Shown here piece by piece: positions 47,288-60,100 of a stretch of 64,000 nucleotides of DNA (position 1 is its first letter; the number at the start of each line of letters is the position of its first letter). Below the pieces are notes generated by a model. It had not been told where the DNA came from. It worked only from the letters and a program-made list of their open reading frames with translations, and ran no database searches. This DNA is from Zychaea mexicana. Its lineage: Eukaryota; Mucoromycota; Mucoromycetes; Mucorales; Lichtheimiaceae. Position numbers and translations under genes: made by a program. The stretch is taken from NCBI RefSeq assembly GCF_025766255.1, contig NW_026516675.1, positions 558,001-622,000 on the forward strand, in the 5' to 3' direction.

Positions 47288-50195
47288 ATGGCAACTGACA
47301 ATCAACATGTAAGATATGTCCTACTCGCCGAGTTCGACATTGACAAAGGCGCATCGCTCAAATACCAGTATCCGAATGAAACCGGCACAGATGAACAGTA
47401 AGAGGCATCACACACACACCGAGAATATGTTCCTTCTTCCACCACACACACACACACACACACACACGCACAAAAACGTTGCGTGCTAAAGAGAAAGAGC
47501 ATCTATTTTTATTATAAAAGTGTCTTGTCAGAACTCATGTTGCCTGACGGCGCCCATTTACGCGCGGAAGATTGGACCATCTTTTGTTTGAATCAGACGA
47601 TTCCTGATCTCGACAAGGAGCAAGATATTGTCGCAAACAACAACAGTAAAAATAACAAGGACGGTGAAGAAAAACCGTTGCTCTATGTACTTAATCTTGT
47701 ACGAACCAAACACGACGCTACAGCGCGCAGGTTAGTCAATGGGTTATCATGCTCTCGCTCTCTCCCTAATTCTTTGTATGGATACCCTGCTCTATAATGC
47801 TTGAGAGAGAGAATTGATACTGAATATGTGGTCTATGTATATTGTATAGAGGTGCTCACGTCAAAGCCATGGCCATTTGTACCCGCCATCAATTCCTCCA
47901 TATCTATAAGGTGAGTTTTCCACTAAAAAAAAAAAAGGCGTGGATGGAGATTATCCCCCTTGATTTAAAAAAACCAACATCATCCAATTTTTTAGCCAGT
48001 ATTACTACTCGCGATGGAGAAATATTTCGAAAACCCGTGTGCCGAAGTCCTTGAATCACTCTACAAAGCCGTCAACTCGATGGACTTGTCACGGATGCCG
48101 AATTTCTCTTGGCACGAACGACAGATCCTGCGGACGTCGGATGACAAGTCCATGTTTGAAGAAATGTTTATGGAGGATCCGGATAAAGTGATTTCACCGA
48201 CCTCCACCACAGGATCTGATTCGATGCGATGGGGTGGTGGTGGTGGTGCGAGTGGATCAGGCGAAGATTGTGAGGATGATGAATCAAGTCGATTACGACG
48301 TGGGACGTTTATTGATCTGGCATCCGGACGAGAAGTGTTGCCTTCCTTGGGCAAGGATAGACGGTTTTTCGAGACAAAGATCGAGTATGAAGGTATCAAA
48401 TTACCTATCCGGGTGCCACTCACGGTCAATGACGAAGAAGTGGGTGATGTAAGTAGTAGGGAGGTGTTTTTTTTTCAAAGGCTTTTCAAAGATGATGTGT
48501 TGTGGATGTTAAACTAACGAAAACAAAAACGTTGGCAACTCAATAAAAGTTCTCGCTCATCAATTTGATCCGCACATTCTCGCCACCGGCTCCACAACCT
48601 GGCTCACCCAATCCACATCATCCACATCTCGACAGTGCAGGGCCTTACACACATCCCATCATGTTATTGCTCAATGCCCTGCTTACGCAAAAGCGGATCA
48701 TTTTTCTCGGTTATGGCCATCCGTCCGGTGAAGTGGCTAACTATGTCCTGGCTGCTTGTGCTTTAGGAAGTGGATGTGGTACTGTGTTGCGTGGATTTAC
48801 CGAACGAGCGTTTCCTTATACCAATTTGACGAGCGTTGATGATCTTTTAAAATGGTAAAAAGGGACTTTTTTTTTTTTGTTTAGTCTAAATATCATTTGT
48901 TGATGGCGAAAAAAAAAAACGTGCTCGTACCTACTCCATTGTGTTTCATAGCCCTGGATTCATCGCGGGTGTCACCAATCCAACCTATGAAGAACATACA
49001 GCTTGGTGGGATGTATTGTGTAACATTGATACTGGCAAGATCACGGTCAGCAAAGACATTGAATTGACGTGTCCTGGTGGTATACATCACAGTCCTTATC
49101 CATTCTCGTCCAGCATTGACAGCGGCAATAATAACATGAGCAGCAATAACAACAACAACAATAACAATAACAGCAGCAGCAGTAGTAGCGGTAGTGGTAG
49201 TGGCGCGGATGGTAATCAACAACAACAACAACAACCGTTTGCTTCGCTCTCTTCTCTGGGTCGATCCTCCACAGTCAACTCGCTAAGCAACAGGGTCGAT
49301 GACAAGGCAAAAGAACGTGACGTGGATGCCGAGTTTATGAACGATGTGATGGCAGCAGTACAGGGACATTATGGGGAAGCGCACGTCCGGGCCAAATTCC
49401 AGGAATACGTGGGTCGGTTTGTCCGACTTGCGGCCGTGTATGAAGAGGAGGTGTATCATCAAACCAAGATTGTCTGGCCACACGATGCAGAGGCGGATCC
49501 AACCGGTTTATTAGGTCGCGGGTTCGTGTTCCCTGATGGCATGTCCAGACAAAAAGAATTGGCAGTGTATGCTAACAGAATCGAAGGTTGGCGACAAACA
49601 ATTTCTTATCGATATTACCAAAAGGTAAAAAAAAGAGAAACGCGGGGGGGACGAAACGTTATATGAAAACGTCAAAAGAAGCTGAAATGTCCGTTGAAAA
49701 GGGATTCGCATGGTGGATACAAAACTCGACGTTGTCCAATGTGGATGTATATCGACAAGTTTCCAAACTCAAGACGCTACGTAATATCCCAGAAAATGAA
49801 GTGATTGCAATTCTCGAGGCCTTGCTTCAAAACATTATATCAGATCGAGCCATGATTGAGGTAAGTTTTCGGAGGAGCAGTAGGTTGGAAGGGCCCTCTG
49901 GCTTATTTATACATGTATACCATGTAGTTTCTTTCATTTCTTCCACAGTATCAAGGCGGTCTTTCACCGCTTGGTCTCTGCCTGTTCCATTCATCAGCCA
50001 CAGTACGTCGATACACCGTTGAATTGTTTAGTCGATTGGCGCGAAATCCGGTAAGTTTTGCCATCATCATCAAATGCTGTTGTTGTTATCAGTAACATTG
50101 ACTCTCTTTCGTCGTAGACCGGGCACAAGTTCATACAAGGAATGTCTCGATACCAGAAAATCACGTACGAGCGTCTTGTGCATGAAGTAGCATAG
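47288..50195 (+). CDS. AFI1: Afi1/MesA-type polarity protein (Afi1 docking plus SPA domain), nine exons
   Basis: DENN-related protein; in yeast Afi1 binds Arf3 at the cortex, and MesA supports hyphal polarity in Aspergillus. Exons 47288-47397, 47521-47730, 47850-47910, 47996-48448, 48550-48854, 48952-49624, 49702-49860, 49949-50050 and 50118-50195 join in phase. The N-terminus [20 protein letters not shown] with [18 protein letters not shown] is the family signature. It is followed by [20 protein letters not shown] and a low-complexity insert, then [20 protein letters not shown] and [20 protein letters not shown]. An N/S/Q-rich spacer precedes FRRxx-like C-terminal segments ending [15 protein letters not shown] 77-nt intron at 49625-49701 is needed to keep frame; reading through it gives an early stop. 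Confidence 0.92.
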
Positions 50196-51107
50196 CCCGT
50201 TCTTTTACTCTCTCTCTCTCTCTCTCTCTTCCTATCATCCCATCAATTGGTCGCATCTTATCTTCCCCTTTGTATAATTACATAGTATAACCCTATATAA
50301 TCTTTGATTTATTATTCACATACACCCGATCATCTCATGAAAGTACCTGCTATTGACTACTACTATTATTAATTACTATATCTTGGTTATCCTTGATACC
50401 AGCAAGGTCCTTATTTAAAACAACACTCTATGGGTCTTTTACATCGCACATATATGAGTGAGGCAGATCAACCATTCATACACTTATTGACGTTGCAAGG
50501 AGAAAGAGAGAAGGGCAGACTAATACTACGCGTTATACTAGTCACACATAAGAGTGTTGGTGCCTGAAAGTGCATTGATGTCAAGTTGGTAACACAAGGC
50601 CCCGGAGCGAGCCCGGTGGGGTTTGGTTTGGCTGGAAAAAGTAAAAGGTTGAAAAAATTACCATCGCTATGTACGTGCACCGCTTTGAGATGGTTCCTCC
50701 CTACCCACTCCAGATTCATTGCACATTAAACGAGGGAGGGCAATGATGATGATGACGTTGTTGTTTGAATGAACGGTATGTCAGGTCCTTGGCTGAGCCA
50801 TGCACTGAGTAGATTGTCCAAAAGATATCGAATGAAGCACAGGTAGTAGTGGCAGGATTCTCAGGAACGTGACAACAAACAGAAAAGAAAGTGATTGATT
50901 GATTGTCAGAGACTTGATTGCTGAACGATTGGTTGGTTCGGCTTCAAGGGGGAGGTAGGGGTCCAGTGTAGAATGGTTTTTTTTTTGGGGGGGGGAAGGG
51001 CAGTGTGTGTAACGAGCAAACTTGTTGAAGATCGCAGGTTCGTCTGCAGCAGGGCTGCGCATTTGCAATGATGCCGACACACAACGTGTGCGTGTGTGTG
51101 AATGTAC

Positions 51108-51138
<31 letters not shown>

Positions 51139-51605
51139 ATGGGCCGCTGTAACACAACGCACAACGCACGATCCCTTTCTCTCTTTCTCTTTCTCTTTTC
51201 TTCCACTCCACACCCACTCACACGACGAGCACTTCTCCAACAACAAGACTTGACCCTTTTCATTCTACTACTACTACTACTACTACTACTAGTCAGTAGT
51301 CCTCTTTAGTGTCTCTCACCCTTTCTTTACTCCATCCTCCCCCTCTTTGACTTTTTCACCAACGTATAAGTTCGTGTGCAGAGGTAAACGTACTACTTTG
51401 AACGCACAGAACCTCCACCTCTTCCTTTCTCTCTTCTTTCTTTCTCTCTTACTCAATCAACCACTCTTTGGTGCATTTCCAAATAGTAGTAGAAAAATAC
51501 CGACGAACGAGACACGACAACAAGAACAACAACAACGATTCCCATTGTTGCTCTCTCCCTCTTCCCATTCAACAACAACAACAACAACAACAACACCCAC
51601 TGTTA
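50196..51605 (+). other. Intergenic and promoter region of the disordered regulator
   Basis: Holds the Afi1 3' flank (CT run 50210-50230), a TG run (51105-51136) and CTA/ACT triplets (51266-51295). Pyrimidine-rich stretches and CAA runs just upstream of 51606 look like a long 5' UTR. An in-frame ATG at 51468 is an alternative start of the next gene. Confidence 0.5.
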
Positions 51606-54600
51606 ATGTCTCGTCTCATGTTGAAACAAGAATACCACCACCACCCACCTACCAAAGTACAACCACAGCCTTCAGCTACACGAGACGACGGTGGTTCCAC
51701 TACTACTACTACCACTACTACTACTACCACTAGTACCAGTAACACGACTCGACTTGTCAACAATCGACCCATGGACTATGACACCATGGACGCTGAAGCA
51801 GGTTCCATCCTAATTGCCTTAGCCAATCAGCAACAAGAGCCTCATAACAACAACAACAGCCGATTGAATGGTAAAGCCGCAGCAACTGCAACTGCAAAGG
51901 TATGCAAATATATTAGATAGGTTTCCGGAGCTATGTGTGCTTGCACGCACCAGTGTTCTCTCTCTCCCTGTGAATATATATACATACCCACACACACCCA
52001 TATGCAAACCTACAAAATAGAGATAGCAATCCCCTCTCTATTCCCCTTTCACTGTTAAAGAAGGAGAGGGGGTGGGGGGCGTGTGTGTAATAGGAAGAAG
52101 GGAGGGGGGGAGGAAAAGCAAAAGAGAGCTGTGTGTCTCTTTTTTTCCTACATGGATTATTCACAGAAGAGCTGATATTTATTTGATTTGAAATAGAATA
52201 ACACTGATGAGGATGGTGATGTGGTCATGTCGAATAACAACAACAACAACAACAGCAGCGACAGCGACAGGACTGACAACGACAGGATTCGGAACGGCAA
52301 TCGTGATATGCACAATGTCGTCAGCAATAACAACAACAACAACAACAATAGCATCGGCAGTGCAGGTGGCAACGGCCAGCAGTCATCATCATCCATGTCG
52401 ATTAGTAGCCTACTAGGTGGTGCAAGACAAGGAGCAGCAACGGGTGTCGGCATAAAGCTCAAGAAAAATGATGATAGTGGTAAAGGCAGTCAAGAGGATG
52501 CATGTTTGTTTGACGGAAAGGGGAGGGAGGGGAAAAGGAAAGAGGGTGCTTTGACGGTTGTGTTGATTGGTGGGGACTGCGCCATCAAACTTTAAAGGGT
52601 TGTTTATCGACTCATCATCACCATCATTATCAACAACAACAACAAAACATAGCAGCATTGACATCGGTAAGTCAAGTACCAAACATGTCTGATGACTTCT
52701 TGGGGGTAGGGTTCGGCACAGGGAAATCAAAGAAGGTTTGGCACACTGGGCACATGCCCTTTGCGTAAAAGAGCCGAATGACCTTTTGTGTGCAACCCAT
52801 TCTCTCTCTTTTTCCAGCTTACTGTTACTACTGCTTTATCTCACTCTCTCTCTCTCTCTCTCTTTCTCTTTTTTATCTATTTTTTGAATGCAACAGAATC
52901 GACCTACAAGTAAATATCTTTTTTTTTCCTACGATGGATTTTGAGAGGAGGAGGGTTCAAAGAGACGGCACGCAGAGAACGTTGAAAAGAAAAAAAAGAA
53001 AACTGATGTATTGAAATCATAGACGGACATCATCCGCATCGTCCAGCAGCAGAGCAGGAAGTGGTGTCGGATCCAATCATGCTGCTTGCAGCTGCTGCAG
53101 CTGCCATTGATGGTCGGACCGAGGAGAGCACATCTGCACTCTACTCGCTTGAACGACAGCAGCAGCAGCAGCAGCAGCAAGAGAAAAGAAGAAGCAGCAC
53201 AGGTGGACCTTCTTACGGTATGTGCAATTGTATACATTGCACGATCGCATGGATACATGGCATTAACCCATATCGATGAAATAGGCTATTACTCGCAGCA
53301 TTATACCTCCTCATCGTCTGGTGGTGCCGCCGCCGCCGCCGCCGCCGCCGAAAGACCGGCTGAACAACACTACCAGAAAGCTTCAACAAAATCACGTGGA
53401 TACTACTACCACTACTACAGCAATAGCAATGAAAAAGACGACAATGGAGATTCTGTTAGCAGATCAGCGAGACACCATCATCATCATCATCCTTATCCGT
53501 CGTCGTCATCATCAACACCACCACCAGCAGCATTGAACAGTACTAGTGCTGGACGTAATGGTAGTAATCGTTATCACACTAGCAGCAACCATAATGATTC
53601 GGTAATGTCTTTATTATATTTTAGGTTGTGAACGTTGTTCTAATTGTTGCGGGGACATGATTTCATTTCTGTTAGCAATCGGGAGGCCGGCCTGAAGGGA
53701 CCAATGCATTTTCATACCAATACATGTCCATGGTAAGATATAAATAGTAGGAAATGGAGGAAACTTACCAACGGAAAGGGGGGGGCTATTTTGGGTGCTG
53801 GATAACTCTGGGCGCGGGGTATTTTGGGTTTGACATGTACTACGGGAAAAAATTGGATCGCTTGGTATCACACACACACACACAGACCATTCTGATATAA
53901 CCCTCTCGTCATTCTTACGACGACTTTAGAAACAAAATCCAAGGATAAAACGGAATGCGATGCATGCGTATATCACATACATGATTTACACTGATATGGC
54001 ACAGCGTGATCGTATGGTAAGACCCCAGTTTGCTTTTTTATTTCATGGAAGAACTTCTATCTTGATAAATTTTTGCATGTATGTGTGTATGTAGAAACCA
54101 ACAACAACAACAACAGAAAAGATGGCTGTTGGCGGCAGTCGTTCAAACGGACAACCAACACGTCATATTGAAGATGATCGTTACATGTATCAAAACAACA
54201 ACACAAATGGATATGACCGGCCAGCAGCAGGACCTAAAAATGATACAGTGAATGGACGGTTTGAATATGGAAGCAGTGGCAGTAGGAACAATGGAGGATA
54301 CCGTCGAGAAGGGAGCTATGCTCCTTCACGGTCATCTGAACTGTACCAACAGCAGCAACAACACCGTCACAACAATAATAGTAGCAGCCAGACATCGCCT
54401 GTAGTGCATGGAGGACTCGTATACTCTGCAGATGAGCATCAGCATCATCGTCATCATCGTCATTCTGCAAGTAATGAATCATCATCAGCGTCAACAGCAT
54501 GGTATACTGCACCTCCTCCTCCTCCTCCACCTACATCTACTTGTTCGTCATCGACAACAACAACAACAGCAGCACCACAATCATCGTCTCACTATCGCCT

Positions 54601-55036
54601 TTTACCGCCTTCGTCCTCCCCTTCCACATCTCAACCGTCAGCACCAGCTCCAACAACGAGCATGCCTCAGCAGCAGCAGCATGAACAGCCCACACGAAGA
54701 TCGTCACAACAATCATCACCCTCTGCATCCGTCACATCCGCTGGGGCTAGTGGAATAAGTAGTAGTAGTAATAGCAACCCAATCATGATGGGACGCCCAT
54801 TGACAGCGTTCTTACGAGATGGACCTCCTCCATCTGATCATCAACATCATCTCTATCATTCCAAAGATAACAACAACAGACGAGGTCTTCTTCCATTCCC
54901 AACATTTGCCACGTCCTCATCATCAACATCATCACCCTCATCATCACAAGGACCTTTGCCACCACCCTCATCTTCCACAGCAGCAGCAGCAGCAGCAGCA
55001 GGAGCAAGCAATGGCCATCGACACACGTTACTATAA
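51606..55036 (+). CDS. Long intrinsically disordered protein with short conserved-looking islands, about nine exons
   Basis: Exons 51606-51899, 52197-about 52550, 52598-52666, 52897-52909, 53023-53217, 53285-53601, 53676-53732, 53930-54016 and 54095-55036; all joins but one are in phase. The end of exon 2 is unclear because the best phased donors would leave an intron of only about 45 nt. Most of the protein is T, N, Q, S, H and P runs. Four islands are not low complexity: DYDTMDAEAGSILIALANQQ, SMSISSLLGGARQ, EQEVVSDPIMLLAAAAAAID, and the pair GTNAFSYQYMSMKQNPRIKR / NAMHAYITYMIYTDMAQRDR spread over exons 7 and 8. That last island, basic then amphipathic, could be a DNA- or partner-binding helix. 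These features suit a transcriptional regulator, but no family is recognised. Confidence 0.65.
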
Positions 55037-56344
55037 ATATATACACACCATCTATCTTTTTATAAATACCACCCTCATTCGTCTTTTTCTACATGTGTCC
55101 TTTTCCAACAACACAACACACTTTGTACAATATATGCTTCTGCCCTCTCTTTCTCTCCCCCCCCCCACGCTCCAACCTCATCAGAACCACCGAAAAAAAA
55201 AACACAAAAATGCAAAAGAGGTGGACCTTCTACTTTTTTTTTCTTCAGGGATCAAATGTCTTTATTTTCCCCTTCCCCTTCCAACTGTTACAAATGGCTT
55301 AAACTGGTAAACAAACAAACAAACAAACAAACAATAAAAAAGACACGCACACCGCAAAACAAACAATTTCAAATACAGTTGCTCACAATGACACACAGAC
55401 CTGTCTAAATGGCCTACTGTAGGAAGGAGGAGGAGGAGGCATTCAATTGCGTTTTAATCAAAACAGCCATTTGACACGTACCTATGCGGAAACAACAACA
55501 ACAACAACAGTAATACTCTTTATTCTAAAATTTGCTTATATCTCACTACAACCATGAGTCTATATTCTCTGCTTGCGGAGAAACAGCATATACCAGCAGA
55601 GTAAGAGCCATTGTAGTCGTTACCACTGATTCACCAATTAATCTGCTAAAAAAAAGCGCATATCATTCTTACATTTACACACGCATGGCTGGCACACGGG
55701 CTTGTAAAGACTTACTACTAGATACTGGAAGAAAGATGATAGTAGCTCATCGTGGGGGGACGGGCGTTAGAAGTATACCCTGACTACGATGAACAAGTCC
55801 CAACGTCTCACCATTACATATCATTCTATAAAATCCTGTATACATGTATGACAATTAACATCTTTCTTCGTTCAAATAGCATGGATTTTCCTTTCGAAAC
55901 GGCCGGTGCCGAATACATTGTAGTATGTAGCAAAGTTGCTGCCAAATTGAGTCATTATATAAAAGGTACTCTGCTTTGGAGCGAAATAAGAGAGCAGCAA
56001 CGGAGCTCTATTTGCTCTTACATGGCACAATTCACTATTCACCCAAAAAAAAAAAAAGGCAAAACGATGAGGATGCCGTAATACACATGTTTTACGCCAC
56101 ATTATGGTAAATCTGAAAGCTAATAACCAAAAAAATCTCTCAAAGGTAGATGCATATTACATACATACTTGTAGGGGCGTGATCTATCTAAGCGGTTCAA
56201 GAGAGAAAGAAGAAGAAGAGTGGTAAGGGGGAAACGGGAGCAAGGGGGTTTCCAGTAGATAGACAATATATATAAAGTACAGACTAATAATATGCACTCC
56301 CAACATATTTATACACTAAATGTAGCACTATACATATTTTGGAG

Positions 56345-56398
<54 letters not shown>

Positions 56399-57192
56399 CT
56401 GGTGAGAGAAAACAGAGACGATAGAGAGAGTGTGTCTTTTATACAAACTTTACATAACAATGTACATATGGTAGCTATGTTCATTTATATCTAATGCGTG
56501 CTGGAAAGTGTATAACGTTTTGGATTCTACTGCATATCCTATTTATAACTTAACAGAATCAATTCCGTACATATGTTGAATAAACTGCTGTATCAATAAT
56601 TTTTCTTCTCTTTTTTTTGAAGTATTTGTATATAAAAATATAATACCCCTTAGTTCAATTATGTTCTACTTTGAAAACAATCAAGAAATATAACAGCTTT
56701 ATTAATATGTGGTATTAAAGAAACAACAGCACGCATAGAAAAGTAGTGAAAGCCAACTATGCTCGTAGAGAACTACTTCATCTTGCCACAAATATGTTGT
56801 CCGGGCCAACATTATCGCGCCCAAAAATAATTTTCGTTTCCCGATAATGACGAAACGACTTGTTATTATGAACATCTTTTCGTTTTACTCCGTATGACAT
56901 TTGTCTTTAACATGCACATACGAAGAGGTTTCTTTTTTTTTATTTTTATACAAGTTTTTTGTATTGTTGTTTCCAAGTATTTTTTTTTGAATCAACAAAC
57001 TGATTCCTCCAATCACACCTTTTGAATAATTATAGATGTTCAAAAAGTAATATTTTATATCAGAAAAAGTACATGACCCACGAACAGCTACATAATACAC
57101 TTTCAAGCAACAACAGATTAAAGCAGGGTTGTTACTAGTAAGGTATGTGTTCCATAACAATAGTGTCATTAAGTTATGGTTTCTTTTTTTTT
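55037..57192 (+). other. Gene-poor interval with one coding-like fragment and a GA microsatellite
   Basis: 55300-55335 is an AAAC repeat. At about 55750-56040 the + strand reads GRALEVYPDYDEQ and, after a caaatag acceptor, MDFPFETAGAEYIVVCSKVA then AKLSHYIK and a gtactc donor-like site; this may be an eroded gene fragment. A (GA)n run lies at 56346-56394. From 56500 to 57190 the DNA is very AT-rich with no gene. Confidence 0.4.
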
Positions 57193-60100
57193 TATAATCA
57201 AGATATGCATGAAATTCATAGCACTCACTCGTCTTTTTTTGTTGCCTTTTGGTTTACAGATTGGCAAGGACCACTGCATGGTTTGGATTCCGTTCCATGA
57301 GTTTGTCCAAGTGAGCATGAGGAATTTTCATTGTTCGTATTACGTGCAATGAATGTCATCATTAGTAGCGTATGCCTTTGAGCCATCAAGATACCTAACA
57401 ACTGTGAGATGGCAAGGACCGGTAGGTATTCTTATGGAATCTTTTTCTTCTTCTGACCCTTTTATTGGTATAATCAAGATATGCGTGAAATTCATAGCAC
57501 TCACTCGTCTTTTGTTGCCTTTTGGTTTATAGATTGGCAAGGACCACTGCATGGTTTGGATTCCGTTCCATGAGTTTGTCCAAGTGAGCATGAGGAATTT
57601 TCATTGTTCGTATTACGTGCAATGAATGTCATCATTAGTAGCGTATGCCTTTGAGCCATCAAGATACCTGACAACTTTGAGATGGCAAGGACCGGTAGGT
57701 ATTCTTATGGAATCTTTTTCTTCTTCTGACCCTTTTATTGGTATAATCAAGATATGCGTGAAATTCATAGCACTCACTCGTCTTTTGTTGCCTTTTGGTT
57801 TATAGATTGGCAAGGACCACTGCATGGTTTGGATTCCGTTCCATGAGTTTGTCCAAGTGAGCATGAGGAATTTTCATTGTTCGTATTACGTGCAATGAAT
57901 GTCATCATTAGTAGCGTATGCCTTTGAGCCATCAAGATACCTAACAACTGTGACATGACAAGGACCGGTAGGTATTCTTATGGAATCTTTGTCTTCTTGT
58001 GACCCTTTTATTGATATAATCAAGATATGCGTGAAATTCATAGCACTCACTCGTCTTTTTTTGTTGCCTTTTGGTTTACAGATTGGCAAGGACCACTGCA
58101 TGGTTTGGATTCCGTTCCATGAGTTTGTCCAAGTGAGCATGAGGAATTTTCATTGTTCGTATTACGTGCAATGAATGTCATCATTAGTAGCGTATGCCTT
58201 TGAGCCATCAAGATACATAACAACTGTGACATGACAAGGACCGGTAGGTATTCTTATGAAATCTTTGTCTTCTTGTGACCCTTTTATTGATATAATCAAG
58301 ATATGCGTGAAATTCATAGCACTCACTCGTCTTTTTTTGTTGCCTTTTGGTTTACAGATTGGCAAGGACCACTGCATGGTTTGGATTCCGTTCCATGAGT
58401 TTGTCCAAGTGAGCATGAGGAATTTTCATTGTTCGTATTACGTGCAATGAATGTCATCATTAGTAGCGTATGCCTTTGAGCCATCAAGATACATAACAAC
58501 TGTGACATGACAAGGACCGGTAGGTATTCTTATGAAATCTTTGTCTTCTTGTGACCCTTTTATTGATATAATCAAGATATGCGTGAAATTCATAGCACTC
58601 ACTCGTCTTTTTTTGTTGCCTTTTGGTTTACAGATTGGCAAGGACCACTGCATGGTTTGGATTCCGTTCCATGAGTTTGTCCAAGTGAGCATGAGGAATT
58701 ATCATTGTTCGTATTACGTGCAATGAATGTCATCATTAGTAGCGTATGCCTTTGAGCCATCAAGATACATAACAACTGTGACATGACAAGGACCGGTAGG
58801 TATTCTTATGAAATCTTTGTCTTCTTGTGACCCTTTTATTGATATAATCAAGATATGCGTGAAATTCATAGCACTCACTCGTCTTTTTTTGTTGCCTTTT
58901 GGTTTACAGATTGGCAAGGACCACTGCATGGTTTGGATTCCGTTCCATGAGTTTGTCCAAGTGAGCATGAGGAATTTTCATTGTTCGTATTACGTGCAAT
59001 GAATGTCATCATTAGTAGCGTATGCCTTTGAGCCATCAAGATACCTAACAACTGTGAGATGGCAAGGACCGGTAGGTATTCTTATGGAATATTTTTCTTC
59101 TTCTGACCCTTTTATTGATATAATCAAGATATGCGTGAAATTCATAGCACTCACTCGTCTTTTTTTGTTGCCTTTTGGTTTACAGATTGGCAAGGACCAC
59201 TGCATGGTTTGGATTCCGTTCCATGAGTTTGTCCAAGTGAGCATGAGGAATTTTCATTGTTCGTATTACGTGCAATGAATGTCATCATTAGTAGCGTATG
59301 CCTTTGAGCCATCAAGATACCTGACAACTGTGAGATGACAAGGACCGGTAGATATTCTTATGGAATATTTTTTTTCTTCTGACCCTTTTATTGATATAAT
59401 CAAGATATGCGTGAAATTCATCGCACTCACTCGTCTTTTTTTGTTGCCTTTTGGTTTATAGATTGGCAAGGACCACTGCATGGTTTGGATTCCGTTCCAT
59501 GAGTTTGTCCAAGTGAGCATGAGGAATTTTCATTGTTTGTATTACGTGCAATGAATGTCATCATTAGTAGCGTATGCCTTTGAGCCATCAAGATACCTAA
59601 CAACTGTGAGATGGCAAGGACCGGTAGGTATTCTTATGGAATCTTTTTCTTCTTCTGACCCTTTTATTGATATAATCAAGATATGCGTGAAATTCATCGC
59701 ACTCACTCGTCTTTTTTTGTTGCCTTTTGGTTTATAGATTGGCAAGGACCACTGCATGGTTTGGATTCCGTTCCATGAGTTTGTCCAAGTGAGCATGAGG
59801 AATTTTCATTGTTCGTATTACGTGCAATGAATGTCATCATTAGTAGCGTATGCCTTTGAGCCATCAAGATACCTAACAACTGTGAGATGACAAGGACCGG
59901 TAGATATTCTTATGGAATATTTTTCTTCTTCTGACCCTTTTATTGGTATAATCAAGATATGCGTGAAATTCATAGCACTCACTCGTCTTTTGTTGCCTTT
60001 TGGTTTATAGATTGGCAAGGACCACTGCATGGTTTGGATTCCGTTCCATGAGTTTGTCCAAGTGAGCATGAGGAATTTTCATTGTTTGTATTACGTGCAA

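Noticed and set aside
49625..49635. 11-nt intron in the Afi1 gene
   Set aside because: Too short to splice; the longer intron explains the frame.
49588..49701. Apparent frameshift in the Afi1 gene at an A8/G7 stretch
   Set aside because: A 77-nt intron (49625-49701) with gtaaaa donor and gaaaag acceptor restores the frame, so no mutation is needed.
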